Source: an uncultured Clostridium sp. (GTDB lineage Bacteria; Bacillota; Clostridia; TANB77; CAG-508). Taken from it: a stretch of 64,000 bases of DNA. This document shows positions 18,601 to 27,543 of the stretch, in pieces; the first letter of the stretch is position 1; each line of letters starts with the position of its first letter. The position numbers were made by a program, and so were the translations under genes. The stretch spans positions 41,032-105,031 of the forward strand of contig USFW01000001.1 in NCBI GenBank assembly GCA_900553985.1, given 5' to 3'. The notes under the pieces are model-generated. The model made no database searches. It was not told the origin of the DNA and worked only from the letters and a program-made list of their open reading frames with translations.

Positions 18601-19224
18601 TACTAATTTTACTCTTTTTTGTTCACTTGCATTTTGTAATTCTTTTTTAATTTGAGCTGATAATTTATCTAAATCTACTTGTTCAAGCAATTCTCTTAGA
18701 GCTTCTGCTCCCATTCTTGCTTTAAATGAACCTCTACCATATTTTTCTACTGCTTCATGGTATTCTTTTTCATTTAATACTTGACATTTTTCTAATCCAG
18801 ATGTTCCTTTATCTACAACTACATATGATGCAAAATATATTATTTTTTCTAGATTTCTTGGTGAGATATCTAACATTAAAGCAATTCTACTAGGAATTCC
18901 TTTAAAATACCATATATGCGCAACTGGTGCAGCAAGTTCTATATGTCCCATTCTTTCTCTTCTAACTTTTGCCTTTGTTACTTCAACACCACATCTGTCA
19001 CATACTATACCTTTATATCTAACTCTTTTATATTTTCCACAATGACATTCCCAGTCTTTTGTTGGACCAAATATTCTTTCACAGAATAGACCATCTTTTT
19101 CTGGTTTTAGTGTTCTATAATTTATAGTCTCTGGTTTTTTTACTTCTCCTTTTGACCATTCTCTTATTTTTTCATCTGATGCAATTCCTATTTTTAACTT
19201 ATTAAAAATATCTAATTCGTCCAC
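15694..19224 (-). CDS. rpoC: DNA-directed RNA polymerase subunit beta'
   Basis: 1176 residues. The N-terminal zinc site is present (CHCGKYKRVRYKGIVCDRCG), as are the catalytic aspartates in NADFDGDQMAVH, the bridge/trigger region around GARGNMSQLRQIAGMRGLM, and the second zinc cluster with CRSKHGVCQKCYG. The length and Clostridia-type C-terminus are normal. It starts at GTG with SD GGGGGAAATAAA. It lies 238 bases downstream of rpoB, a longer gap than usual, containing a hairpin. Confidence 0.98.
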   Translation of the reverse strand: MDELDIFNKLKIGIASDEKIREWSKGEVKKPETINYRTLKPEKDGLFCERIFGPTKDWECHCGKYKRVRYKGIVCDRCGVEVTKAKVRRERMGHIELAAPVAHIWYFKGIPSRIALMLDISPRNLEKIIYFASYVVVDKGTSGLEKCQVLNEKEYHEAVEKYGRGSFKARMGAEALRELLEQVDLDKLSAQIKKELQNASEQKRVKLVKRLDTVEAFRISGNRPEWMVMNVVPVIPPELRPMVQLDGGRFATSDLNDLYRRVINRNNRLKRLLELGAPEIIVRNEKRMLQESVDALIDNGRRGRPVTGAGNRPLKSLSDLLKGKQGRFRQNLLGKRVDYSGRSVIVVGPELNIYQCGLPKEMAIELFKPFVMKELVGRGIAQNIKNAKRMVERLKPEVWGILEEVIKDHPVMLNRAPTLHRLGIQAFEPVLVEGRAIKLHPLVCEAFNADFDGDQMAVHLPLSPEAQAESRYLMLATNNLLKPQDGKPVAVPRLDMILGSYYLTMVLDGEKGEGTYYKDPDEAIMAFENHDVGIHAKIFVRISKEIDGEIKTKKVETSVGRIIFNQGIPQDLGFIDRKEDPFQYEISFPVMKKSMGTIIERVIRTHGLTESAEVIDYIKALGFKYSTLAGITFSMSDVQVPEAKKGLLKEADQMIENIRKQYARGIITNDERYGEVIKVWESTTNKVSNAMEENFDELNPIYMMVKSGARGNMSQLRQIAGMRGLMASTTGKAVEIPIKSSFAEGLDALEYFISAHGARKGLSDTALRTADSGYLTRRLVDVSQDIIVREHDCGTHEGIMTYDIKDGNQIIEKMEERLLGRYVVEDVYNPETNELIVDKDTMITEAIAEKIVNAGIEKLEVRSVLGCRSKHGVCQKCYGMGLARRDLVSIGEAIGIIAAQSIGEPGTQLTMRTIHSGGVAGVADITQGLPRVEELFEARKPKGLAIISEIAGTVKIKETKKKKEVVITSSDNSKTYTIPFGSKMKVRDGDIVEVGQPLIEGSVNPAEILALKGPEGVYEYLITEVQKVYRNQGVDINDKHIEVIGRQMLKKVRVEDNGDTDMFPGALVDMYDFEDKNNEAVQEGKRPATGKRVLLGITKASLATESFLSAASFQETTRVLTEAAVKGKVDDLVGLKENVIIGKLIPAGTGMQRYQDLHINTEKKLEEVADTEEING

Positions 19225-19384
19225 TTTATTTCCCCCTAAATAGATTTTTTGAATTTTAGGAATTAATCCCTATCATTCGTGGGTAATTTTAAAACAAGAT
19301 AAATATACTTTCCACTGCTGGTGCAATTCCTTTAGGTCGATATTTTCTTTTTTAAAATTTATTTAGTTATATTTTTATTGTATA

Positions 19385-19426
19385 GGAAAAATCATATTCT
19401 ACTTTTTCTTTTTATATGATTTTTCC
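19385..19426 (-). promoter_or_regulatory. Hairpin in the rpoB-rpoC intergenic region
   Basis: A perfect 13-bp stem GGAAAAATCATAT/ATATGATTTTTCC has a 16-base loop. No T-run follows on the minus strand, so it looks more like an RNA-processing or stabilising structure than a terminator. A second AGGAATT/AATTCCT pairing lies closer to rpoC. Confidence 0.5.
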
Positions 19427-19462
19427 ATATACCTAAGTAACTTTTTAATATTTCTCTTTAAA

Positions 19463-22400
19463 CTATATTAAATCATTTTCATCTTCCAAATTGTCATTAG
19501 CTAAGTCACTATCAAAAAGCATTTCATCTCCTAAATCATCTAGATCTTCGAATAATTCATCATTTCCATCATCCATTGATTCTTCATCTAATAAAATATC
19601 ATCTTCTGTTGCTTCTGAATATCCATCTTCCAATTCGCCATCAACTAATACTGCTTCTTCTTCATCTGCTTGATATTTCTTTTCTTTTTCTGGATCATAT
19701 TCTATTCCATCTTCAATATTTTCTTTTAACTCTAGTTCTTGATTGTCTTCTGAATATAATCTTACATCTAATCCTAATGATTGTAATTCTTTTACAAGAA
19801 CTTTAAAGCTTTCTGGTACTCCTGGCTCTGGTACATTTTCACCTTTTACAATTGCTTCATATGTTTTTACTCTTCCTACAACATCGTCTGATTTTACTGT
19901 TAACATTTCTTGTAATGTGTATGCAGCTCCATATGCTTCTAATGCCCAAACTTCCATCTCTCCAAAACGTTGTCCACCAAATTGAGCTTTTCCTCCAAGT
20001 GGTTGTTGTGTTACTAATGAGTATGGTCCTGTTGAACGAGCATGAATTTTATCATCTACTAAGTGATGTAGTTTTAACATATACATTACTCCAACTGTAA
20101 TTGGACTTGCAAATGGATCTCCTGTTCTTCCATCATATAATGTTGTTTTTCCATCTTTGCTCATACCAGCTTGTTCTAATAATTCTTCTACGTCTTCTTG
20201 TGTAGCACCGTCAAATACTGGTGTAGATATATGCCATCCTAAAGCTTTAGCTGCTCCTCCTAAGTGAACTTCTAGAACTTGCCCTAAGTTCATACGAGAA
20301 GGAACTCCTAGTGGATTTAATAAAATGTCTATTGGTGTTCCATCTGGCATAAATGGCATATCTTCTTCTGGTAATACTCTTGATATAACACCTTTGTTAC
20401 CATGTCTACCAGCCATTTTATCTCCAACTGATATTTTTCTTTTTGTTGCTATATAACATCTTATTATTTGGTTTACTCCAGGTCCTAATTCATCTGAATT
20501 TTCTCTAGTAAATATTTTTACATCTACTATTGTTCCAGCTTCTCCATGAGGTACTCTTAATGATGTATCTCTTACTTCTCTTGCTTTTTCTCCAAAGATA
20601 GCTCTTAATAATCTTTCCTCAGCTGTTAATTCTGTTTCTCCTTTTGGAGTAACTTTTCCAACTAAGATATCTCCAGGTCTTACTTCTGCACCAATTCTAA
20701 TAATTCCATTTTCATCTAAGTCTTTTAATGAGTCATCTCCTATGTTTGGAATATCTCTTGTTATTTCTTCTGCACCTAGCTTTGTATCTCTACATTCACA
20801 GTCATACTCTTCAATATGAATTGATGTAAATACATCTTCTTTTACAAGTCTTTCATTTAATAAAATAGCATCTTCGTAGTTATATCCTTCCCAAGTTGAG
20901 AATGCTACTAGTACATTTTTACCTAATGCCATTTCTCCATCTTTAGTTGATGGTCCATCTGCTATTGCATCACCTTTTTTAACTATTTCTCCTCTTTTTA
21001 CTATTGGTTTTTGGTTGATACAAGTTCCACCATTTGTTCTTTTAAATTTACGAAGTTTATGTACTACTGTTTTTCCATTGTTATATTTTACTGTTATACT
21101 ATCTCCTGTTACTTTTTCGATTACTCCATCATCTTCTGCTAAAATAAGTATTCCTGAGTCTTTTGCTGCTCTATATTCAATACCTGTTCCAACTATTGGG
21201 CTTTCTGTAATCATTAATGGTACTGCTTGACGTTGCATGTTAGCACCCATTAGCGCTCTTTTTGCATCGTCGTGCTCTAAGAATGGTATCATTGCTGCTG
21301 CTATTGATACTAATTGTTTTGGAGATACATCAACATATTGAACACTATCTCTGTCAACTTCTATAACTTCATTTCTAAATCTTACTCTTACACGAGGATT
21401 TACAAATCTTCCTTCATCATCTATTGGCTCTGATGCTTGAGCTATTATGTAATTGTCTTCTACATCTGCACTCATATATTCTACTATGTCTGTTAATTTG
21501 TGTGTTTCTGGATCTATTTTTCTGTATGGTGTTTCTATAAATCCATATTCATCTATTTGTGCAAATGATGATAATGCTGATATAAGTCCAATGTTTGGTC
21601 CTTCTGGAGATTCTATTGGACAAAGTCTTCCATAGTGTGTGTAGTGAATATCACGAACCTCAAATCCTGCTCTTTCTCTTGTTAATCCTCCAGGTCCTAA
21701 TGCTGATATTCTTCTTTTATGTGTTAATTCTGAAAGAGGATTTGTTTGGTCCATAAATTGTGATAATTGAGAGCTTCCAAAGAATTCTCTTATTGATGAT
21801 GTTATTGGTTTTGTATTTATTAATGTTTGTGGTGTTATAACATCTAAGTCTTGAATTGTCATTCTTTCACGAACTACTCTTTCAAGTCTTGTTAAACCAA
21901 TTCTGAATTGATTTTGTAATAATTCTCCAACACATCTAATTCTACGGTTTGATAAGTGGTCTATATCATCTGGTTTTCCTAGTCCATGTGATAAGTTTAA
22001 TAAGTAGTTTATTGAAGCTATCATATCTTCTGTTGTTATGTGTTTTGGAACTAACTCTTCTTCTCTTTCTTCTATTGTTTTTACTAAGTCAGCTTCATCT
22101 GTATTATCTATGATATTTTTAAGTACTGTATAATTAACTAATTCTTTAAAATGTAATTTGCTTAAATCAACAGTTGGTAATACTTTGTGGATATTTACTG
22201 TGCTATTTCCTATAATTCTTACTTTTCTTTCTCCGACTAATACATCTACAATATTTATTCCTGAATTTTGGATATCTTCTGCAACATCTTCAGTAATTAC
22301 TTCTCCTGCTTGTACAAATACTTCTCCTGTTTCGCTATCTACAATATCTTCTGCTGCAACTTTTCCTTTGATTCTTGTAGATAAATTTAATTTTTGATTA

Positions 22401-23227
22401 AATTTATATCTACCAACTTTTGCTAAGTCATATCTTCTGTTGTCATAGAATAAACCATTGAATAAGTTTCTTGCAGCATCTGCTGTTGGTAGTTCTCCTG
22501 GTCTTAATTTTTTATAGATTTCAATTAAAGCTTCGTCTTGATCTTTTATTGTATCTTTGTTTATTGTTGCTTTTAAAAGTTCTTCATCTCCAAATAATTC
22601 TCTTATTTGGTCATCTGTTATAATTCCTATTGCTCTTAAAAGTGTTGTTACTGGTACTTTTCTAGTTCTATCAACACGAACCCAGAATATATCGTTTCCA
22701 TCTGTTTCATATTCTAACCAAGCGCCTCTTAAAGGCATTACTGTTGATGTATATGTTTTCTTTCCTGTTTTTGTATCAAATTCTTCTGCATAGTAACAAC
22801 TTGGTGAACGAACTAATTGGCTTACTACAACTCTCTCTGCTCCATTGATTACAAATGTTCCACTATCTGTCATAAGTGGGAAATCTCCTAAGTAGATTTC
22901 TTGTTCCTTGATTTCTCCTGTTTCACGGTTTATTAATCTTACTTTTACATGTAATCTTGTTGAGTATGTAGCATCTCTTTCTTTTGCTTCTTCCACAGTA
23001 TATTTTGTTTTTTCTTCCATATAGTAATCGAAAAATTCAAGAACTAAATTTCCAGAATAGTCTTCGATTGGTGAAATATCTTTTAATACTTCTCCTAATC
23101 CTTCCTCTAAAAACCATTCATATGAATCCCTTTGAACTTTGATAAGGTTTGGCATTTCAATATAATCGCCAACTTTTGCGAAATCTTTACGAGAAGCTTT
23201 CTCGTATTTAACTTCTTTTAATTTCAA
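19463..23227 (-). CDS. rpoB: DNA-directed RNA polymerase subunit beta
   Basis: 1254 residues. The rifampicin-region pattern FFGSSQLSQFMDQTNPLSE, then THKRRISALGPGGLTRERAG, is intact, as are the SPEGPNIGL motif and the GDKMAGRHGNKG active-site region. A long acidic tail (many Asp/Glu after about residue 1185) ends the protein, as in many Clostridia. I choose TTG 23227 because AGGGGTGAT lies four bases upstream; the in-frame GTG at 23236 is part of that SD. Unlike the common rplJ-rplL-rpoB-rpoC order, no L10 or L7/L12 gene precedes it; it has its own promoter and a leader of about 390 bases. Confidence 0.98.
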   Translation of the reverse strand: MKLKEVKYEKASRKDFAKVGDYIEMPNLIKVQRDSYEWFLEEGLGEVLKDISPIEDYSGNLVLEFFDYYMEEKTKYTVEEAKERDATYSTRLHVKVRLINRETGEIKEQEIYLGDFPLMTDSGTFVINGAERVVVSQLVRSPSCYYAEEFDTKTGKKTYTSTVMPLRGAWLEYETDGNDIFWVRVDRTRKVPVTTLLRAIGIITDDQIRELFGDEELLKATINKDTIKDQDEALIEIYKKLRPGELPTADAARNLFNGLFYDNRRYDLAKVGRYKFNQKLNLSTRIKGKVAAEDIVDSETGEVFVQAGEVITEDVAEDIQNSGINIVDVLVGERKVRIIGNSTVNIHKVLPTVDLSKLHFKELVNYTVLKNIIDNTDEADLVKTIEEREEELVPKHITTEDMIASINYLLNLSHGLGKPDDIDHLSNRRIRCVGELLQNQFRIGLTRLERVVRERMTIQDLDVITPQTLINTKPITSSIREFFGSSQLSQFMDQTNPLSELTHKRRISALGPGGLTRERAGFEVRDIHYTHYGRLCPIESPEGPNIGLISALSSFAQIDEYGFIETPYRKIDPETHKLTDIVEYMSADVEDNYIIAQASEPIDDEGRFVNPRVRVRFRNEVIEVDRDSVQYVDVSPKQLVSIAAAMIPFLEHDDAKRALMGANMQRQAVPLMITESPIVGTGIEYRAAKDSGILILAEDDGVIEKVTGDSITVKYNNGKTVVHKLRKFKRTNGGTCINQKPIVKRGEIVKKGDAIADGPSTKDGEMALGKNVLVAFSTWEGYNYEDAILLNERLVKEDVFTSIHIEEYDCECRDTKLGAEEITRDIPNIGDDSLKDLDENGIIRIGAEVRPGDILVGKVTPKGETELTAEERLLRAIFGEKAREVRDTSLRVPHGEAGTIVDVKIFTRENSDELGPGVNQIIRCYIATKRKISVGDKMAGRHGNKGVISRVLPEEDMPFMPDGTPIDILLNPLGVPSRMNLGQVLEVHLGGAAKALGWHISTPVFDGATQEDVEELLEQAGMSKDGKTTLYDGRTGDPFASPITVGVMYMLKLHHLVDDKIHARSTGPYSLVTQQPLGGKAQFGGQRFGEMEVWALEAYGAAYTLQEMLTVKSDDVVGRVKTYEAIVKGENVPEPGVPESFKVLVKELQSLGLDVRLYSEDNQELELKENIEDGIEYDPEKEKKYQADEEEAVLVDGELEDGYSEATEDDILLDEESMDDGNDELFEDLDDLGDEMLFDSDLANDNLEDENDLI

Positions 23228-23479
23228 GAAAATCACCCCTAAAAAATATTAAGCAGAATTAAATATCAACTAAATAGTTGAATACATTATTTATTTTTTA
23301 AAAGAAGTCCTACTCTCCTATAAACTTTTTTAACTTCTTAAAAAATGTCTGCTCTTACATTTTTAATTAATTAAAATATTTATATTTGATTCCTCTTCTT
23401 TTATTTTTTTACTTTTGAATAAAATTAATTTTAAAATATCTACCATAAAGTCAAGATTTTATGTTTAACTATAAAATGG

Positions 23480-23525
23480 CAATAAAAGAGCTGTTGAAAA
23501 ATCTCTATTTTTCAACTGGCTCTAA
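23480..23525 (-). promoter_or_regulatory. Candidate attenuator in the rpoB leader
   Basis: On the minus strand an inverted repeat (GAGC..TTGAAAAAT/ATTTTTCAA..GCTC) is followed by TTTTATTG, the form of an intrinsic terminator. It lies inside the leader, about 90 bases after the predicted start of transcription and 260 before rpoB. No minus-strand gene upstream could use it as a normal terminator. Confidence 0.6.
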
Positions 23526-23620
23526 GTTTTATTTAATTTCTAAAATATTTTCTCTTTTTATTTTTATCACCCTATTTTATAATTTTAGGTAAATATTCCA
23601 TTGTATTACAAATCCTATTA

Positions 23621-23650
23621 ATTATACAATATTTTACCATTAAAAGTCAA
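23621..23650 (-). promoter_or_regulatory. Strong promoter of the rpoBC operon
   Basis: TTGACT and TATAAT are separated by 18 bases on the minus strand. A second TTGACT with a poorer -10 occurs at 23449-23454. The 500-bp gap 23237-23737 otherwise holds only the leader, the attenuator and a small AAGAAGT/ACTTCTT stem. Confidence 0.8.
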
Positions 23651-23737
23651 TGTTTTTAGAAATATTTTCTTCAAAATGTAGACTTTTTTTTTCTTTTATA
23701 GTAAAATGTTTTAGAATATTATAACTTAGGAGGAAAT

Positions 23738-24310
23738 ATGGCAACTTTACCATTAATAGTAAAATACTTAATCGTTTTTGTTGTATCAATGGTTCCAATA
23801 GTAGAATTAAGAGGAGCTATTCCTATTGCTGAAGGACTTGGTTTAAATATATTTTTATATTATCCGATAGCAATTATAGGTAATATGTTACCTGTTCCAT
23901 TCATTTATTTATTCGCAAGAAAAGTTCTTGAATGGGGAAAAGATAAAAAACTAACTGGAAAGTTCTTTACTTGGTGCTTAGAAAAAGGTGATAAAGGTGG
24001 ACAAAAACTTAAAGCTTCAGCTGGTGATAGAGGAATCTTTTGGGCTTTATTAATTTTTGTTGGAATTCCTTTACCTGGAACAGGAGCTTGGACAGGAACT
24101 CTAGCTGCAAGTTTCTTAAATCTTGGTTTTAAAACAAGTATATTAGCAACTACACTTGGAGTTTTATTAGCTGGTATAATAATGTCTTTAGGTAGTAAAA
24201 TAGTTGTTTGGCTTGGTTGGACAGGTGTAATTGCAATTGTTGCAGTGATTGCAATTATTATAATAGCATCAATTTTAATTAAAAAGAAAAGAAAAGCAAA
24301 AGCGAAATAA
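23738..24310 (+). CDS. Putative small multi-drug export protein (COG2426-type)
   Basis: 190 residues with about four membrane segments. The conserved opening is SMVPIVELRGAIPIAEGLG, followed by IGNMLPVPFIYLFARKV and GIPLPGTGAWTGTLAASFL, characteristic of the Sm_multidrug_ex family. The C-terminus is very basic (KKKRKAKAK). SD AGGAGGAAAT precedes ATG. It is monocistronic and divergent from rpoB. The export activity is a family annotation with little experimental basis. Confidence 0.88.
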   Translation: MATLPLIVKYLIVFVVSMVPIVELRGAIPIAEGLGLNIFLYYPIAIIGNMLPVPFIYLFARKVLEWGKDKKLTGKFFTWCLEKGDKGGQKLKASAGDRGIFWALLIFVGIPLPGTGAWTGTLAASFLNLGFKTSILATTLGVLLAGIIMSLGSKIVVWLGWTGVIAIVAVIAIIIIASILIKKKRKAKAK

Positions 24311-24365
24311 TTATACTTACCATTAAAAAAATAAATCTTAGTTCAGATATAGTTATTTATGAACA

Positions 24366-24404
24366 AAAATAGTGAATTAGAATTTTTTTCTAGTTCACTA
24401 TTTT
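24366..24404. terminator. Bidirectional terminator between convergent genes
   Basis: AAAATAGTGAATTAG pairs with CTAGTTCACTATTTT (one mismatch) around a T-rich loop. It serves the export gene on the plus strand and the permease gene on the minus strand. Confidence 0.85.
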
Positions 24405-24483
24405 CTTGTTAGATTAATATATTAATTAAAGTTAATTTGTGGTACATTTTCAACCTTATTTATAAATTAAATATTTTTTCTTT

Positions 24484-25626
24484 TTATTCCATATTATTTT
24501 TTGGTGATTTCAATTTATTTTTATATTCAATATAATCATTTATAAGTATCTTTAATATAGCTATTACTGGTACTGCTAAGAACATTCCTAATATTCCAAA
24601 ATATGCTCCACCAACTGTTACTGCAAATAAAACTAATAATGGGCTTATTTTTAGAGATTGTCCTACTATCTTTGGATTTATGATGTTCGCATCTATTTGT
24701 TGTAAAATTACCACTACTATTATCATCCAAATTGCTTGTGATAATCCACCTGTAATTAATGTCACTAATACAGCTATAACTGTTGCTATTATTGCTCCTA
24801 CATATGGTATCATATTGAACATTCCTATGAAAAATCCTAATAATGGTGCATATTTTACTTTCATTATTGTTAATGCTATTGTTACCAATATACCTACTAC
24901 TATTGCATCTAAAAATTGACTTGCAATAAACTTAAAGAATATTTCATTTGAGTTGTTAAAATATTTATCTATATTCTTATATGTATTTTCCTTGAATATA
25001 GCACCTGTTAATTTTTTCAAAAATGCTATTATTTGTTTTCTCTCTGTTAAAATGTATATTGATACTATTATTGCAATAAATATATCTATTACACTAAATA
25101 CTGCACTTATTGCATTAGTTACATATCCTACTATTTGCTCTACATTAAAATATTGCTTAATATTTATATTTTGCAGACTATGTATTACATCTTGTACTAT
25201 TTGACCTTTAAAAAATGAGTCTTCTGGAAGTTTATTATAATTTTCTACTGCACTTGTTATATAACCTTGTAAATTATTTAGAAAATCTGCGATACTTCCA
25301 AATACTATTGGCATTATACAACTAAATAGTACTATAATTATTGCTAATATTATTAAATATACAGTTATTACACTTAAAGCTCTAGACCTTTTTCTTATGA
25401 ATTTAATTTTTACTTTGTTAAACCATTCTTCAAATTTTCTTGCTGGCATATATAATAAATATGCTATAAATATTCCTACTATAAATGGACTAAGTACATT
25501 CATCAATCCTTTTATTCCATTCATTACACTATCATAGTTATCTAGGCCTTTGTAAACTAAAATTAGTGCAATTCCTAGTAAAAACCAGTATATCCATTTT
25601 GACCAGTCTTTTTTCGTGTTATTCAT
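24484..25626 (-). CDS. AI-2E family transporter (YtvI/PerM-like permease)
   Basis: 380 residues with seven to eight membrane segments. The conserved C-terminal half reads GFFIGMFNMIPYVGAIIATV, then NPKIVGQSLKISPLLVLFAV and YFGILGMFLAVPVIAILKI, the hallmark of the PF01594 family. Members are variously linked to autoinducer, ion or sporulation-related transport; which applies here cannot be told. SD AAGGAGGAAAGGT. It starts 11 bases after the exonuclease gene and is co-transcribed with it. Confidence 0.9.
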   Translation of the reverse strand: MNNTKKDWSKWIYWFLLGIALILVYKGLDNYDSVMNGIKGLMNVLSPFIVGIFIAYLLYMPARKFEEWFNKVKIKFIRKRSRALSVITVYLIILAIIIVLFSCIMPIVFGSIADFLNNLQGYITSAVENYNKLPEDSFFKGQIVQDVIHSLQNINIKQYFNVEQIVGYVTNAISAVFSVIDIFIAIIVSIYILTERKQIIAFLKKLTGAIFKENTYKNIDKYFNNSNEIFFKFIASQFLDAIVVGILVTIALTIMKVKYAPLLGFFIGMFNMIPYVGAIIATVIAVLVTLITGGLSQAIWMIIVVVILQQIDANIINPKIVGQSLKISPLLVLFAVTVGGAYFGILGMFLAVPVIAILKILINDYIEYKNKLKSPKNNME

Positions 25627-25637
25627 ACCTTTCCTCC

Positions 25638-26390
25638 TTATTTAATTAATAGACCAACTGGACAGTGATCACTACCATATATTTCTTGATAAATTTTCGC
25701 ATCTTCCAATTTATCTTTCATATCTTTCGAAACTATAAAATAGTCTATTCTCCACCCTGCATTATTAGCTCTTGCATTTCTCATATATGACCACCAACTA
25801 TATTCTCCTTCTTTATCCGGATAAAAATATCTATATGTATCGATAAATCCTGCTTCTAATAATTCTGTCATTTTTTCTCTTTCTTCATCTGTAAATCCTG
25901 CATTTCTTCTGTTAGTTTTTGGATTTTTTAAGTCTATTTCCTTATGTGCAACATTTAAATCTCCACACATTATTACTGGTTTTTGTTCATTTAATCTTAA
26001 TAAATATTTTCTTATTTCATCTTCCCATGTTTGTCTATAATCCAATCTTTCCAATTCTCTTTTTGAGTTAGGTGTATAATTGTTTACTAAGAAAAAATCC
26101 TCAAATTCTAATGTTATTATTCTTCCTTCTTTGTCATGTTCTTCTATTCCAATTCCATATGTTACATTTAATGGCTGAATTTTAGTAAATATTGCTGTTC
26201 CAGAATATCCTTTCTTTTCAGCACTGTTCCAATAACTTGTATATCCATCAAAGTTCAATTCAATTTGTCCTTCTTGGCATTTTGTCTCTTGAATACAAAA
26301 AATATCAGCATCAATTTCATTAAAAAATTCTTCAAATCCTTTTGTCATACAAGCTCTAATTCCATTTACATTCCATGATATTAAATTCAT
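25638..26390 (-). CDS. xth: Exodeoxyribonuclease III
   Basis: 250 residues of the EEP nuclease fold. Motifs in order: LISWNVNGIRACM (metal Asn), FCIQETKCQEGQ (metal Glu), VIMCGDLNVAHKEIDLKNP (catalytic Asp/Asn), RNARANNAGWRIDYF and the terminal GSDHCPVGL (Asp-His pair). It acts as an AP endonuclease and 3'-exonuclease in base-excision repair. It begins with SD GGAGGCGAATAA before ATG. First gene of a two-gene unit with the permease. Confidence 0.96.
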   Translation of the reverse strand: MNLISWNVNGIRACMTKGFEEFFNEIDADIFCIQETKCQEGQIELNFDGYTSYWNSAEKKGYSGTAIFTKIQPLNVTYGIGIEEHDKEGRIITLEFEDFFLVNNYTPNSKRELERLDYRQTWEDEIRKYLLRLNEQKPVIMCGDLNVAHKEIDLKNPKTNRRNAGFTDEEREKMTELLEAGFIDTYRYFYPDKEGEYSWWSYMRNARANNAGWRIDYFIVSKDMKDKLEDAKIYQEIYGSDHCPVGLLIK

Positions 26391-26501
26391 TTATTCGCCT
26401 CCATTTTTTTATTTTAATTCATCTTTCCATTTTTATTATTTTTTCTTTTTATTGATAAATAGAAATATAATTCAAAATTCTAAGCTTTTTTATATATAAA
26501 A

Positions 26502-26526
26502 AACTGCCCATTTATCTAGGACAGTT
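26502..26526 (-). terminator. Terminator of the G5/3D gene
   Basis: Stem AACTG.CC/GG.CAGTT is followed by six T on the minus strand, 21 bases after the stop codon. Confidence 0.75.
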
Positions 26527-26546
26527 CTATTATATATTATTTTCTC

Positions 26547-27482
26547 TTAGTTTACAACAGAAACTGGTAAATATCTTACTCCCCATTGTAATGCTTCTGC
26601 ATGTGAGCCAACAAATATATCTATTTTATTTCCAGTTATAGCTCCTCCTCTATCTTCAACAGTATAAATATGTCCACCTATATTTAATTTTGTTCCAAAT
26701 GCATATTTACCTGAAGCAGCTACTGTTCTTCCTGGTGTAGCTTTTGTCCCAGATGCTGTTCTTCCTGTTGCTTTTCCACAACATTTTGAACATGGACAAT
26801 ATGCTGTTATTTTATATACTGTTCCTGATGAATTTCCTCCTGTTGTACGTGGTAAGCTTGAACCTCTTGATGTTACTGTTTTCTTTTGTACTTGAACTAT
26901 TTTATTTACCGGTTCAGTTATTACCTTTTCTGATATAACTGTTTTTTCAATTTCTACATTATTTTGATATTTAATTTTATATGTTATCTCTTTTAATCCG
27001 TCTTTTCCTTGTTGCACAACTTTATTAGTTGAATCTGCTGTTCCTGCATTATTTGTATTTTTTGTTATTGTCTCATAAGGTATTGCAACTTGTTCTACAA
27101 CAATTTTTTCTGTTATTGGCGCATAACTTTCCATTAATTGATTTAATGATGTTTCTATTCCTTGTTCTGATATTTGAGCTATTTGAACTTCATTATAAGA
27201 TTTATCAGTTATTTTTATTGTTTCTCCCGCTTTTAACTCACTATCTAGCTCTGGCATTGTTTTTTGATTTTCATTTAAAACAATATTATTTTCTTCAAGG
27301 ATATCTGATACTTTTGTTTTAGATGTTAATGTTGTCATTTCATATCCATTTTGTAAAACTATCTTTACATCTTTTAAATCAGTATTTACTGCTAATACAG
27401 TTATTCCTGATATAAGTATTAAAATTATGCTCACACAGATAATCTTCATTATAGAAATTGAAGCTTTTTCTTCTCTCTTCAT
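26547..27482 (-). CDS. Cell-wall protein with DUF348, G5 and 3D domains (YabE-like)
   Basis: 311 residues. An N-terminal membrane or signal segment (IICVSIILILISGITVLAV) precedes a DUF348 ubiquitin-like repeat (VSDILEENNIVLNENQKT). Next is a G5 domain (IPYETITKNTN..GLKEITYKIKYQNNVEI). Last is a C-terminal 3D domain with the catalytic aspartates in YTVEDRGGAITGNKIDIFV. A cysteine cluster YCPCSKCCGKATG precedes it. This is the architecture of YabE/resuscitation-factor-like wall hydrolases. I use ATG 27482, matched to AAAGGAGGT; the longer frame from 27512 has no SD. It has a perfect sigma-A promoter and is monocistronic. Confidence 0.9.
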   Translation of the reverse strand: MKREEKASISIMKIICVSIILILISGITVLAVNTDLKDVKIVLQNGYEMTTLTSKTKVSDILEENNIVLNENQKTMPELDSELKAGETIKITDKSYNEVQIAQISEQGIETSLNQLMESYAPITEKIVVEQVAIPYETITKNTNNAGTADSTNKVVQQGKDGLKEITYKIKYQNNVEIEKTVISEKVITEPVNKIVQVQKKTVTSRGSSLPRTTGGNSSGTVYKITAYCPCSKCCGKATGRTASGTKATPGRTVAASGKYAFGTKLNIGGHIYTVEDRGGAITGNKIDIFVGSHAEALQWGVRYLPVSVVN

Positions 27483-27514
27483 AAAATTAATTACCTCCTT
27501 TTGGCAACACATAT

Positions 27515-27543
27515 ATTATACTACTTTTTAAGTAATCTGTCAA
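27515..27543 (-). promoter_or_regulatory. Consensus promoter of the G5/3D gene
   Basis: TTGACA and TATAAT with a 17-base spacer on the minus strand; a short leader leads to the AAAGGAGGT SD. Confidence 0.9.

Noticed and set aside
23641..23737. Missed rplL or rplJ gene before rpoB
   Set aside because: The minus strand from 23228 to 23737 has no frame with L10 or L7/L12 features; frequent stops interrupt all frames.
24536..24730. 64-residue minus-strand frame inside the AI-2E permease gene
   Set aside because: Alternative frame within a clear permease gene, without SD.
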